From NCBI GenBank assembly GCA_025360285.1, contig JANYCM010000210.1, forward strand, positions 1-6,251: a stretch of 6,251 nt of DNA, given 5' to 3'. The notes under the pieces are model-generated. The model saw only the letters and a list, made by a program, of their open reading frames with translations, was not told where the DNA came from and searched no databases. Shown piece by piece: positions 1 to 6,003 of this stretch (its first letter is position 1; each line of letters opens with the position of its first letter). The stretch comes from Sphingomonadales bacterium. Lineage in GTDB: Bacteria > Pseudomonadota > Alphaproteobacteria > Sphingomonadales > Sphingomonadaceae. The position numbers and the translations under genes were made by a program.

Positions 1-1
1 C

Positions 2-298
2 ATGACCCTGACGGTCTGCCCGTTGTCCAACGTCAAGCTGTGCGTGGTGCCGGCGATCGAGGATCATCCCATCGACCGGATGCTGGCACTGGGGCTGCGT
101 GCCACGATCAATTCCGACGATCCGGCGTATTTTGGCGGCTATATCGCCGATAATTTCCGCGCCGTGGCGCATGGCCGGGGCCTGGGCAAGGTCGATCTGG
201 GCGTGTTGGCGCGTAACAGCCTGACCGGATCTTTCCTGCCGCCGCCGGCAATCGCGCGGCATCTGCAACGCCTCGACGCCTTTCTGGCAACGCACTGA
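2..298 (+). CDS. Adenine deaminase, C-terminal part (5' end outside window)
   Basis: This is the last 98 or so residues of a zinc-dependent adenine/adenosine deaminase-family enzyme. The family hydrolyses adenine (or adenosine) to hypoxanthine (or inosine) plus ammonia in the cytoplasm. Visible motifs are TVCPLSN (residues 4-10 of the visible part) and NSDDPAYFGGY (37-47). The second contains the conserved Asp pair of the metal and catalytic site. The AYFGGY ending and LTVCPLSN wording match, from memory, the adenine deaminases (yeast Aah1-like, Pseudomonas PA0148-like) better than true adenosine deaminases such as E. coli Add, so adenine is the likelier substrate. Family members are about 315-350 residues, so roughly two thirds, including the N-terminal HxH zinc motif, lies upstream. 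The Met at position 2 is internal, because the conserved block begins immediately after it. The stop codon overlaps the next start, which indicates an operon. Family assignment is firm; adenine specificity is probable. Confidence 0.9.
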   Translation: MTLTVCPLSNVKLCVVPAIEDHPIDRMLALGLRATINSDDPAYFGGYIADNFRAVAHGRGLGKVDLGVLARNSLTGSFLPPPAIARHLQRLDAFLATH

Positions 299-1410
299 TG
301 TACGCCGCTGTTCGCCAATTGATGGCGCTGTTGTGCGTTCTGCTGCTGGCCAGTGCCGCGGCGGCGGAACCGCGCCGCAAGGTCATCATCGATGATGAAG
401 GCTTTGCGCTGATGCATCTGATGCTGCTTGCCGCCGATGATGTCGATGTGCTGGGCATCACCACGGTCTCCGGCAATGCCTGGGCCAATCGCGCCACGGC
501 GATGGCGCTGCGCGGGCTCGAAATCGCCGGGCGAACCGATGTGCCGGTGGTGCCGGGGGCCAGCTTTCCGCTGCTCAACAGCGAAGCCCGCACCGAACGC
601 TGGGAGGCGTTGTATGGCAAGCTGACCTGGAAGGGCGCCTGGATGCGGCAGTGGGTCGAACCGACCCGGCAGAGCACACCGCGGCATTTCGGCCCCGATG
701 ATGCGGTCGATCTGCCTGGCGGCAACCCGCACACCAGGGCGGCGGACGAGATCGCCGCCAATTTCCTCATCCGCATGGTGCGGCGCTATCCCGGCGAGGT
801 GACGATCATCGCCGCCGGGCCGCTGACCAATCTGGCGCTGGCGCAGCGGCTCGATCCGGGCTTTGCCAGTCATGTGAAGCAGTTGATTTACATGGGCGGC
901 AGCTTCAACCCGCGCCAACAGTTGGACAATCGATCGGCGACCGAATTTGCCCGGGAATTCGGCAATTCACCGCGGCGGGAGTTCAACGCCCGCTTCGATC
1001 CCGAAGCTGCCAGCATCGTGTCGCACAGCCTCTGGCCGCGGCTGACGATCGTGCCGGCCGATGCCTCGACAGCGACGCAGCTGCGGCCTGATCTGATTGA
1101 GCGGCTGGCGAAGGTGGCACGGCCGGAGCTTGCCAGGTTCATCGCCGGGATGGAACCGGGCTTTCCGTTGTGGGACGAAATAGCCGCCGGGGTCTGGCTC
1201 GATCCGACAATGATTACTGACCGGGAAAGCCTGTTTGTGGATTATGATACGGCGTTCACCGCGAGCTATGGTGATACGCTGTCATGGCGTGACGGCTATC
1301 AGCCGGGGCTGGGCGAACAGCGCGCCGAGGTGGTGCGGGCTGTCGATCCGGCGCGGCTGGAGGCGTTGATGGTGCGGCTGATGGCGGGGAATGTGAGGCG
1401 GCGGGAATAA
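298..1410 (+). CDS. Exported nucleoside hydrolase-fold protein (IU-NH family) with altered metal site
   Basis: This 370-residue protein belongs to the inosine-uridine nucleoside hydrolase family, which splits nucleosides into base and ribose using a Ca2+ site. Residues 1-23 look like a Sec signal peptide: Arg6, a hydrophobic core at 8-18, and cleavage after AAA at 23, so it should act in the periplasm. Seen family landmarks are GITTVSGN (53-60), GPLTNLA (174-180, the Thr that helps bind Ca2+), YMGGSFN (198-204), REFN..FDPEAA (227-238) and LWDE..AGVWLDP (291-303). Two landmarks are altered. The N-terminal DxDxxxDD motif reads IIDDEGFALMH (30-40), with Ala37-Leu38 where the Asp pair should be. 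Trp292 replaces the catalytic His before Asp293. There is also extra sequence at about 92-145. The start is ATG at 298, overlapping the deaminase stop as TGATG. The later Met9 would remove the basic n-region of the signal peptide. No good ribosome site is visible, so translational coupling is likely. Activity and substrate are uncertain. Confidence 0.9.
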   Translation: MYAAVRQLMALLCVLLLASAAAAEPRRKVIIDDEGFALMHLMLLAADDVDVLGITTVSGNAWANRATAMALRGLEIAGRTDVPVVPGASFPLLNSEARTERWEALYGKLTWKGAWMRQWVEPTRQSTPRHFGPDDAVDLPGGNPHTRAADEIAANFLIRMVRRYPGEVTIIAAGPLTNLALAQRLDPGFASHVKQLIYMGGSFNPRQQLDNRSATEFAREFGNSPRREFNARFDPEAASIVSHSLWPRLTIVPADASTATQLRPDLIERLAKVARPELARFIAGMEPGFPLWDEIAAGVWLDPTMITDRESLFVDYDTAFTASYGDTLSWRDGYQPGLGEQRAEVVRAVDPARLEALMVRLMAGNVRRRE

Positions 1411-1432
1411 GATTGCCGCGTATTGGTCGAAG

Positions 1433-1469
1433 CCACAACGCCCTCCCCGCAAGGGGGAGGGCGTTGTGG
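1433..1469. terminator. Perfect stem-loop between convergent genes, likely bidirectional transcription end
   Basis: The arms at 1433-1448 and 1454-1469 are perfectly complementary over 16 bp (CCACAACGCCCTCCCC on the left) around a 5-base GCAAG loop. It sits between the stop of the nucleoside hydrolase at 1410 and the stop of the convergent phosphoribosyltransferase at 1472, where a shared terminator is expected. Neither side is followed by a T-tract, so it is not a textbook intrinsic terminator. It could also act as a 3'-end stabilising hairpin or be one copy of a dispersed intergenic palindrome. The structure is certain; the function is inferred. Confidence 0.7.
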
Positions 1470-1471
1470 GT

Positions 1472-1996
1472 TCACGCCAGTCGTTCGGGCACCGAAAGCG
1501 CTTCTTCCACGATCGTGTCATTGGCGCCGACTGCCTCCCAGGGGAAGACGAACCAGCGCTTGTCTTCGGTGCGGTCGATCATCTGGGCCCAATAATCGAC
1601 CGAGACTTTCGACCGGCTGTTGTTGATGACGACGGCGAAGCGCAGATTGCCGGTGTCGCCGCCATTTTGGGCCAGCAGCTGCCGGATATAATCGATGGTC
1701 CCGCCGCTGTCGTTGATGTCATCAACGAACAGGAGCCGCGTCCCCGCAGCGCTTTTTTCCGCGACCTTGCCGAGCAGTTCGTCGGCAAAGCCCGGGACTT
1801 TTGAGGAATGATCGACCGACAGCATCGGCAGGGCCAGCTGGTGCGAGATATAAACAGCGGGGACCAGCCCGCCGCGGCCGATGCCGATAACGAAATCCGG
1901 TTGCCAGTCGCTGCGTGCGATCTGCCCTGCCAGGGTGCGCACATCGGCGAGCAGGCTTTCATAAGGGATATAGAACAGGTCCGGGGCAGCGGTCAT
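1472..1996 (-). CDS. Purine-type phosphoribosyltransferase (xanthine/guanine/hypoxanthine PRT-like)
   Basis: This 174-residue type I phosphoribosyltransferase would transfer a free base onto PRPP to give a nucleotide in the cytoplasm. The PRPP-binding signature LLFVDDINDSGGT is at residues 88-100, with the Asp92-Asp93 pair and the SGGT turn. The pyrophosphate loop GIGRGGLVPA is at 38-47. The C-terminal KRWFVFPWE (146-154) resembles the base-binding tail of bacterial Gpt/HPRT-like proteins, where E. coli Gpt has a comparable PWD. Length fits this class. The ATG at 1996 is preferred because homologues begin shortly before the YIPYESL segment. A TTG at 2026 would add 10 residues; neither start has a convincing ribosome site. 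It follows the LysR gene on the same strand after 79 bp, so co-transcription is possible, but it could have its own promoter and be a general salvage gene. Substrate preference among guanine, xanthine and hypoxanthine cannot be read from the sequence. Confidence 0.88.
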   Translation of the reverse strand: MTAAPDLFYIPYESLLADVRTLAGQIARSDWQPDFVIGIGRGGLVPAVYISHQLALPMLSVDHSSKVPGFADELLGKVAEKSAAGTRLLFVDDINDSGGTIDYIRQLLAQNGGDTGNLRFAVVINNSRSKVSVDYWAQMIDRTEDKRWFVFPWEAVGANDTIVEEALSVPERLA

Positions 1997-2075
1997 GCGG
2001 GCGAATCCATCGGGTAAAACGGCCAAGCGTTGCGGTTATCCTGCGCGCGGCGACAGGGCAATCCGGGTGGCACGG

Positions 2076-3014
2076 TCAGGCATCATCCGCCACGCTTTGC
2101 ATCGACGCCGGATAGCTTAGTTGGGCAAAGCCATTCTCGATCTCGCGCAGCACGATGCCGGCGGCGTAGGAGGGGGTGCGCGATGCCGATGTGCACAGCG
2201 CCAGAATCATCGGCCGCAGGATCGAATCGGATATCCTGGTGAAGCTGAGCAGCCCGCGCCGGACTTCGGTGGTGACGTCGATCGACGTCAATATGCCGAT
2301 GCCGACGCCCTGCAGCACCAGCGAGGTGATCATCTGGATATTGTCGGAGCTGACGGTCTTATCGAGCACCACCCCGGTGATGCCCTCCAGAACGGCGATC
2401 TGCTGGCAGACGGCCAGCGGTTCGGCGGGCACGATCAGTGCAGAGCCGGCACAGGCCGAAAACCGCGCCTCCGGCTGCTGGCCGAGCGGATGACCGGGCG
2501 GCGTCAACAGGCCGAGCACGACATCGACAAAGGCGCGCACGGTGATGCCGCGGAAGGATTGTGGTTCAAAGAAGATGCCGAAATCCACATCACCATTCAT
2601 GATCGCCAGGCGCACGGCATCATTGTTCAGCACCTTCACGCCGATGGTGATTCCGGGATAGCGGCTTTGGATCGATTTGATGACGCCGGGGACATAGCCC
2701 TTGGCCAGGGCATCGATGATGGCGATATCGACATGGCCGCGTTTGAGGCCGCGCAAATCTTCGATCTGGGCGCGGACATCGACAAGCTTCTTTTGCCAGC
2801 CGATGCCGGCAGCCATCATGATTTCGCCGGCTGCCGTCAGCCGCAACCCGGTCGGCAGGCGTTCGAACAGCGCCATGCCGATATCGGCCTCGACGTTCAG
2901 GATCTGCCGGTCAATCGCCGATGCCGAGACGTTGAGCACATCGGCAGCCTTGCGGATGGACCCGAGCCGCCCGACGGCCATGAAATAGCGCAGGAAGCGC
3001 GAAAACGCCGGCAT
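2076..3014 (-). CDS. LysR-family transcriptional regulator
   Basis: This is a 312-residue DNA-binding regulator of normal LysR length. The N-terminal winged helix-turn-helix spans about residues 4-64, with GSIRKAADVLNVSASAIDRQI (18-38) as the recognition region and the typical LFERLPTGLRLTAAGE block (49-64). It is followed by a linker helix (about 65-93) and a periplasmic-binding-protein-like effector domain from about 95 to 295, including GHVDIAIIDA near its start and VLQGVGIGIL in the second half. The ATG at 3014 was chosen over a TTG at 3035 because AGAGGGG lies 3 bases upstream of it. The gene is divergent from the TonB receptor across a 434-bp region and upstream of the phosphoribosyltransferase. 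LysR proteins commonly control a divergent neighbour, so the receptor-NUP unit is the likely target and a purine compound a plausible effector. Both of these are inference. Confidence 0.93.
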   Translation of the reverse strand: MPAFSRFLRYFMAVGRLGSIRKAADVLNVSASAIDRQILNVEADIGMALFERLPTGLRLTAAGEIMMAAGIGWQKKLVDVRAQIEDLRGLKRGHVDIAIIDALAKGYVPGVIKSIQSRYPGITIGVKVLNNDAVRLAIMNGDVDFGIFFEPQSFRGITVRAFVDVVLGLLTPPGHPLGQQPEARFSACAGSALIVPAEPLAVCQQIAVLEGITGVVLDKTVSSDNIQMITSLVLQGVGIGILTSIDVTTEVRRGLLSFTRISDSILRPMILALCTSASRTPSYAAGIVLREIENGFAQLSYPASMQSVADDA

Positions 3015-3017
3015 CAA

Positions 3018-3024
3018 CCCCTCT
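3018..3024 (-). promoter_or_regulatory. Ribosome binding site for the LysR gene
   Basis: The minus strand reads AGAGGGG followed by TTG and then ATG at 3014. This Shine-Dalgarno-like block supports the ATG over the upstream in-frame TTG at 3035. Confidence 0.6.
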
Positions 3025-3057
3025 GTTTTTTGCAACGGTCCGTAGGATTCATTGCAT

Positions 3058-3087
3058 TTGATAGCATCATGTCCGGACCCTAATCAA
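3058..3087 (-). promoter_or_regulatory. Candidate sigma70-type promoter of the LysR gene
   Basis: On the minus strand TTGATT (3087-3082) and TATCAA (3063-3058) are separated by 18 bases, each matching 4 of 6 consensus positions. A self-complementary GTCCGGAC (3071-3078) lies in the spacer. Transcription would begin roughly 35-40 bases before the LysR start codon. This is a pattern match only. Confidence 0.3.
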
Positions 3088-3180
3088 TTGCAGGATTGGG
3101 CGGCGCTGTGAGGGACGGGGCGAGGGCCTTGCCGCGTTGATGGCCAATCCGGGGCAGGGGGCAGGCGTGATTGCTGACGT

Positions 3181-3219
3181 AAAAATGCCCGGAGCCGGTG
3201 GCGCCCGGATGCGATTTTT
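3181..3219 (+). repeat. Bulged inverted repeat ending in a short T run
   Basis: AAAAATGCCCGG (3181-3192) can pair with CCGGATGCGATTTTT (3205-3219) if an AT and a G are bulged out of the right arm. The outer A5/T5 pairs make it look like a weak terminator-type or regulatory hairpin. It lies inside the divergent region, upstream of the candidate receptor promoter. The bulges and A-T pairs make its significance doubtful. Confidence 0.3.
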
Positions 3220-3301
3220 GGATGTCACCCCCGCTCAAAACCCGTTCCTGTGGCATTTTGGACACCAGCGCCGCCAACGTCGCGCCGGGCAAAAGTTTTT
3301 C

Positions 3302-3328
3302 TTTACAGTAACGGAATGGCAATATTAC
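3302..3328 (+). promoter_or_regulatory. Candidate promoter of the TonB receptor gene
   Basis: TTTACA (3302-3307) resembles a -35 box and TATTAC (3323-3328) a -10 box, with a 15-base spacer that is shorter than ideal. It lies in the AT-richer end of the region, directly before the palindrome at 3331-3345. It would give a leader of about 110 bases before the receptor start codon. Weak, pattern-based evidence. Confidence 0.3.
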
Positions 3329-3330
3329 GC

Positions 3331-3345
3331 TGCTGCATTGCAGCA
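3331..3345. promoter_or_regulatory. 15-bp palindrome, candidate operator
   Basis: TGCTGCA and TGCAGCA flank a single central T, giving a perfect inverted repeat, followed at once by seven T (3346-3352). The position just after a promoter-like sequence fits an operator for a dimeric regulator. It is not the canonical T-N11-A LysR box. Read as RNA it could fold into a 5-bp stem with a CATTG loop followed by the T-tract, a very weak terminator or attenuator. Confidence 0.4.
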
Positions 3346-3431
3346 TTTTTTTGCTGGAGAATGGCCGGGCGAGCATGGTGCGGCATTGATGAACTAAGCG
3401 TTGAGAGACCGGGGATTCTTAACGTTCAACC

Positions 3432-3438
3432 AAGGGGG
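3432..3438 (+). promoter_or_regulatory. Ribosome binding site for the TonB receptor gene
   Basis: AAGGGGG lies 10 bases before the ATG at 3449 and only one base before an in-frame ATG at 3440. The spacing favours 3449, but use of 3440 (three residues longer) cannot be excluded. The TTG at 3401 lies upstream of this site and is unlikely. Confidence 0.55.
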
Positions 3439-3448
3439 CATGAAGATA

Positions 3449-5944
3449 ATGGTTTTAATTCAAAGCATTGGTCGGATGGACGATAGCCGGACGCCAGGCC
3501 GCAGGCAGCATCGGCGGCTGGTTGTCGTGGCGGCGGGTTTGCTTGGTGGCACTGCAATAACGTCGCCTGCCTTGTCGCAGGTTACCAAGATTGCCGATGC
3601 CCCTGCCGAACCGGCGGAAATCGTCGTCACCGGCTCGCTCGGCGCGCTGCCCAGCAAGGATGTCGGCACCATCTTCGGTTTCAACAAGACGCTGGTTGAA
3701 ACGCCGCGTTCCGCTTCGACGATCAGCGGCGAACAGATGGAACGCTTCGGCATTACCGACATCTATGATCTCGTCGCCCAGGCGCCGGGCACCTTCACCA
3801 ATTCCTTCTTCGGCGTCGGCGGCGCGCTGGATATTCGCGGCACGCCGGGCGAAGTCTACTTCCGCGGTGTGCGGCGCCTCGACAATCCGGGCAATTATCC
3901 GACGCCGATCGGCGCGTCCGATCGCATCGACATCGTGCGCGGCCCGTCATCGCCGATCTACGGTCCGTCGAAGACCGGCGGTTACATGAATTTCGTGCCG
4001 AAATCGGCGCGCGTCAAAGGCGGCGCGTTGATGGACCATGCCGAAGGCCAGATCAGCTACACGACAGGCAGTTGGGACAAGAATGTCCTGAAAGCGGAAG
4101 TGCGCGGGCCGGCGCGTATCGGCGATTCCGAATTCGGCTACAGCCTTTATGCCGAAATCGAGGATTCGGGCAGCTATTACCGCAACATGTCAACCAAACA
4201 GACGATCCTGCAAGCGGCGTTCGACAATCAGATTACCGATAGCGTCCGCATCGAATTCGGCGGCATGTACCAGAAATATGATGGCCAGCAGAATGGCGGC
4301 TGGAACCGGCTGACCCAGGCACTGGTCGACAAGGGCACCTATATTACCGGCAGCGCCAAGCCGCTCGACACCAACGGCGACGGCCAGATTTCGCCGGGTG
4401 AGTTCCAGGCCGTCGGCAATTTTTCGCCCTTCGGCACCTTTGGTTGCCCGGCGGGGACGACGACCCCGAACACCTCGCCGGTGTCGGCCGCGTCCTTCAC
4501 CAACGCCTGTTTCACCGCGGCTTATCCCTATCTGGCGCTGCAGAACGTCGGCACCACGACGCTCAGCCGCAAGGATGTGCTGACCGGGCCGAACGACATC
4601 CTGACCAACAAGGCAACCACGGCCTATTTCGACATCATCTTCGATGGCGGCAATGACCTCGAAATCAAGAACCAGCTGTTTTACGATGGTATCAAGAACG
4701 TCAACAACAATGCCTATGGCTTCTCGCAATTCCATAATAGCTATGTGATCGAGGACAAGATCGTCGCGTCGAAGACCTTCCGAACCGAAGCGGGCAAATT
4801 CTCCCTCCAGGTGTCGCCGTCGATCCGTTACACCAATTTCTTGCACGGCGATGATTTCAACTTTGAATATTTCCACCGCGTTGATCTGTCGGTGGGCTAT
4901 ACACCGCTGTCCGACCGGCTCTTGTCGAATGAATGCGGCTGCCAATATTCCAATTATCTGACCGGGCATTACACCGATTATGGCCTCGCCGGCCTTGCCG
5001 ATTTTGACTTTGATTTCGGTCTCGATGTCATCCTCGGCGCGCGGTACGACAAGATCGACGTGACTTCGACGAACGTGCCGAGCAAGCTGCGCGTGGCCCC
5101 GGCGATCCTCTCCGGATCGGGCAGCAAGGGCGGCTGGTCATGGAATGCCAGCGTTTCTTACAAGCTGCCGCTGGGTTTGATCCCCTATGTGACTTTATCG
5201 CGCCAGACGACGGTGATCGCCGGCCAGGGTTCCGAAGTCGCTGCGAGCGACGCCATTGCCGGCACTTTTATCACCGCCTCCAAACTGTATGAAGGCGGCA
5301 TCAAGGGCAGTTGGCTGGGCGGCAAGCTTTACGCCGCGCTGTCGATCTATGACCAGGAACGCGTTGATCACAATATCCAGTCATCAACGGTCAACCAGTC
5401 GGTGCAGACCCGCGGTATCGAGGCCGAGGCCCGCTGGTCGGTTGACCGGCATCTGCTGCTCACCGCGGCCTATACCCGCACCAAGGTCTATAACCTGACC
5501 TTCCTCGATGCTGGTTCGACCTTCAGCTTCTTCGGCATCCAGGATCTGATCAACGTCACCAACCCGGCACTTTTCCTGGGTGGTCAGCCGGGCGGCCTGG
5601 TGCCGATCCCCAACAAGGAAGCCTCGCGCCGTCAGGGCATTCCGACCAACCTTTATTCGGCGACGGCGACCTATGCGTTTGACAATGGCATCGCGCTGAG
5701 CGGCAGCATCGTTCATGTCGATTCGGTGTTTTCGGGTCAGTCAATGGTTGTCAAGCTGCCGGCCTATACGCTGCTGGATCTTGGCGCGTCCTATGAGAAG
5801 GACAAATGGCTGTTCCGCGTCGTTGTGAAGAACGCGACCAACGTTACCTATTTCCGCGCCAACTTCACGGAATTATTTGGCAGCACCATCGTGTTGCCGG
5901 AGAAACCGCGCAGCTTCCAGGCAACGGTCGGCTACAAGTTCTGA
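3449..5944 (+). CDS. TonB-dependent outer-membrane receptor, probable purine/nucleoside uptake
   Basis: This 831-residue outer-membrane beta-barrel is energised by TonB-ExbBD and imports a ligand too large or scarce for porins. A signal peptide spans about 1-43 (basic GRRQHRR, then a hydrophobic stretch; cleavage probably after ALS). A TonB-box-like EIVVTG is at 57-62. The plug domain covers about 80-200, with VETPRSASTISGEQM (83-97) and the conserved IDIVRGPSSPIYGPSKTGG (160-178). The barrel fills the rest and ends in the typical aromatic residue (YKF). Residues 307-318 form an EF-hand-like loop. Cys333 and Cys354, and the Cys496-Gly-Cys498 pair, are candidates for loop disulfides. The NUP gene follows after 59 bp, and purine salvage genes flank the other side, so a nucleoside or purine ligand is inferred from context; the sequence itself does not show the ligand. 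Starts at 3440 or 3476 are alternatives to 3449. Confidence 0.93.
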   Translation: MVLIQSIGRMDDSRTPGRRQHRRLVVVAAGLLGGTAITSPALSQVTKIADAPAEPAEIVVTGSLGALPSKDVGTIFGFNKTLVETPRSASTISGEQMERFGITDIYDLVAQAPGTFTNSFFGVGGALDIRGTPGEVYFRGVRRLDNPGNYPTPIGASDRIDIVRGPSSPIYGPSKTGGYMNFVPKSARVKGGALMDHAEGQISYTTGSWDKNVLKAEVRGPARIGDSEFGYSLYAEIEDSGSYYRNMSTKQTILQAAFDNQITDSVRIEFGGMYQKYDGQQNGGWNRLTQALVDKGTYITGSAKPLDTNGDGQISPGEFQAVGNFSPFGTFGCPAGTTTPNTSPVSAASFTNACFTAAYPYLALQNVGTTTLSRKDVLTGPNDILTNKATTAYFDIIFDGGNDLEIKNQLFYDGIKNVNNNAYGFSQFHNSYVIEDKIVASKTFRTEAGKFSLQVSPSIRYTNFLHGDDFNFEYFHRVDLSVGYTPLSDRLLSNECGCQYSNYLTGHYTDYGLAGLADFDFDFGLDVILGARYDKIDVTSTNVPSKLRVAPAILSGSGSKGGWSWNASVSYKLPLGLIPYVTLSRQTTVIAGQGSEVAASDAIAGTFITASKLYEGGIKGSWLGGKLYAALSIYDQERVDHNIQSSTVNQSVQTRGIEAEARWSVDRHLLLTAAYTRTKVYNLTFLDAGSTFSFFGIQDLINVTNPALFLGGQPGGLVPIPNKEASRRQGIPTNLYSATATYAFDNGIALSGSIVHVDSVFSGQSMVVKLPAYTLLDLGASYEKDKWLFRVVVKNATNVTYFRANFTELFGSTIVLPEKPRSFQATVGYKF
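4367..4402 (+). other. EF-hand-type calcium loop encoded within the TonB receptor
   Basis: The 12 residues DTNGDGQISPGE (receptor residues 307-318) fit the EF-hand loop pattern exactly: Asp1, Asn3, Asp5, Gly6, Ile8, Ser9 and Glu12. It lies in the front half of the barrel domain in a stretch rich in Gly, Thr and Ser, most likely a cell-surface loop. A Ca2+-binding role is inferred from the motif alone. Confidence 0.6.
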
Positions 5945-5950
5945 TGCTGG

Positions 5951-5978
5951 CCGGGGGCAGCCCAAGGCTGCCTCCCGG
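5951..5978 (+). terminator. Bulged hairpin between TonB receptor and NUP genes, possible attenuator
   Basis: CCGGGGGCAGCC (5951-5962) pairs with GGCTGCC-T-CCCGG (5966-5978) over 12 bp with one bulged T and a CAA loop. A few more pairs may extend it outward. A broken T-run (TTTGTT, 5985-5990) follows. It starts seven bases after the receptor stop and could partially stop transcription or protect the receptor mRNA, making NUP expression lower than receptor expression. Function is inferred. Confidence 0.5.
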
Positions 5979-5991
5979 TCAGGCGTTTGTT

Positions 5992-5997
5992 AAAGGG
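5992..5997 (+). promoter_or_regulatory. Ribosome binding site for the NUP gene
   Basis: AAAGGG sits six bases before the ATG at 6004, a normal spacing that supports this start. Confidence 0.6.
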
Positions 5998-6003
5998 CAC
6001 ACG

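Larger units (their letters stand above)
3015..3448. other. Divergent control region between LysR gene and TonB receptor gene
   Basis: These 434 bases hold no gene I can support. Short open frames cross it on both strands but have no recognisable protein character and rely on weak starts. It contains candidate promoters for both flanking genes and a 15-bp palindrome at 3331-3345. CATTGCA occurs twice (3050-3056 and 3336-3342) and a related AATTGCA at 3086-3092. A bulged inverted repeat ending in five T lies at 3181-3219, and small palindromes at 3035-3043 (ACGGTCCGT) and 3071-3078. The part just before the receptor gene is more AT-rich than the flanking genes, as expected of a promoter. Confidence 0.65.

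Noticed and set aside
139..918. Open frame of about 259 codons on the minus strand across the deaminase/hydrolase junction
   Set aside because: It is antisense to two clearly recognised genes and has low-complexity His/Arg/Gln-rich composition with no family motif.
2121..3083. A long open frame of about 320 codons on the plus strand opposite the LysR gene
   Set aside because: It mirrors the LysR coding strand, its composition is a GC-rich antisense artefact rich in Asp, Gly, His and Arg, and no domain is recognisable. The LysR reading is unambiguous.
3331..3352. Palindrome plus seven T as a true intrinsic terminator
   Set aside because: As RNA the stem is only about 5 bp, too weak for a normal terminator, and its place just after a promoter-like sequence suits an operator better.
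3080..3397. Two overlapping short open frames (86 codons plus, 98 codons minus) in the divergent control region
   Set aside because: Neither shows a conserved motif, the plus-strand one begins with TTG, and they overlap each other and the promoter-like sequences. A real small gene cannot be fully excluded.
3335..3448. Purine riboswitch in the leader of the receptor gene
   Set aside because: Given the purine context I looked for the three-way junction and conserved loop sequences of purine riboswitches and did not see them.
4190..4969. Open frame of about 259 codons on the minus strand inside the TonB receptor gene
   Set aside because: The receptor is continuous from signal peptide to terminal aromatic residue; the antisense frame shows no recognisable domain.
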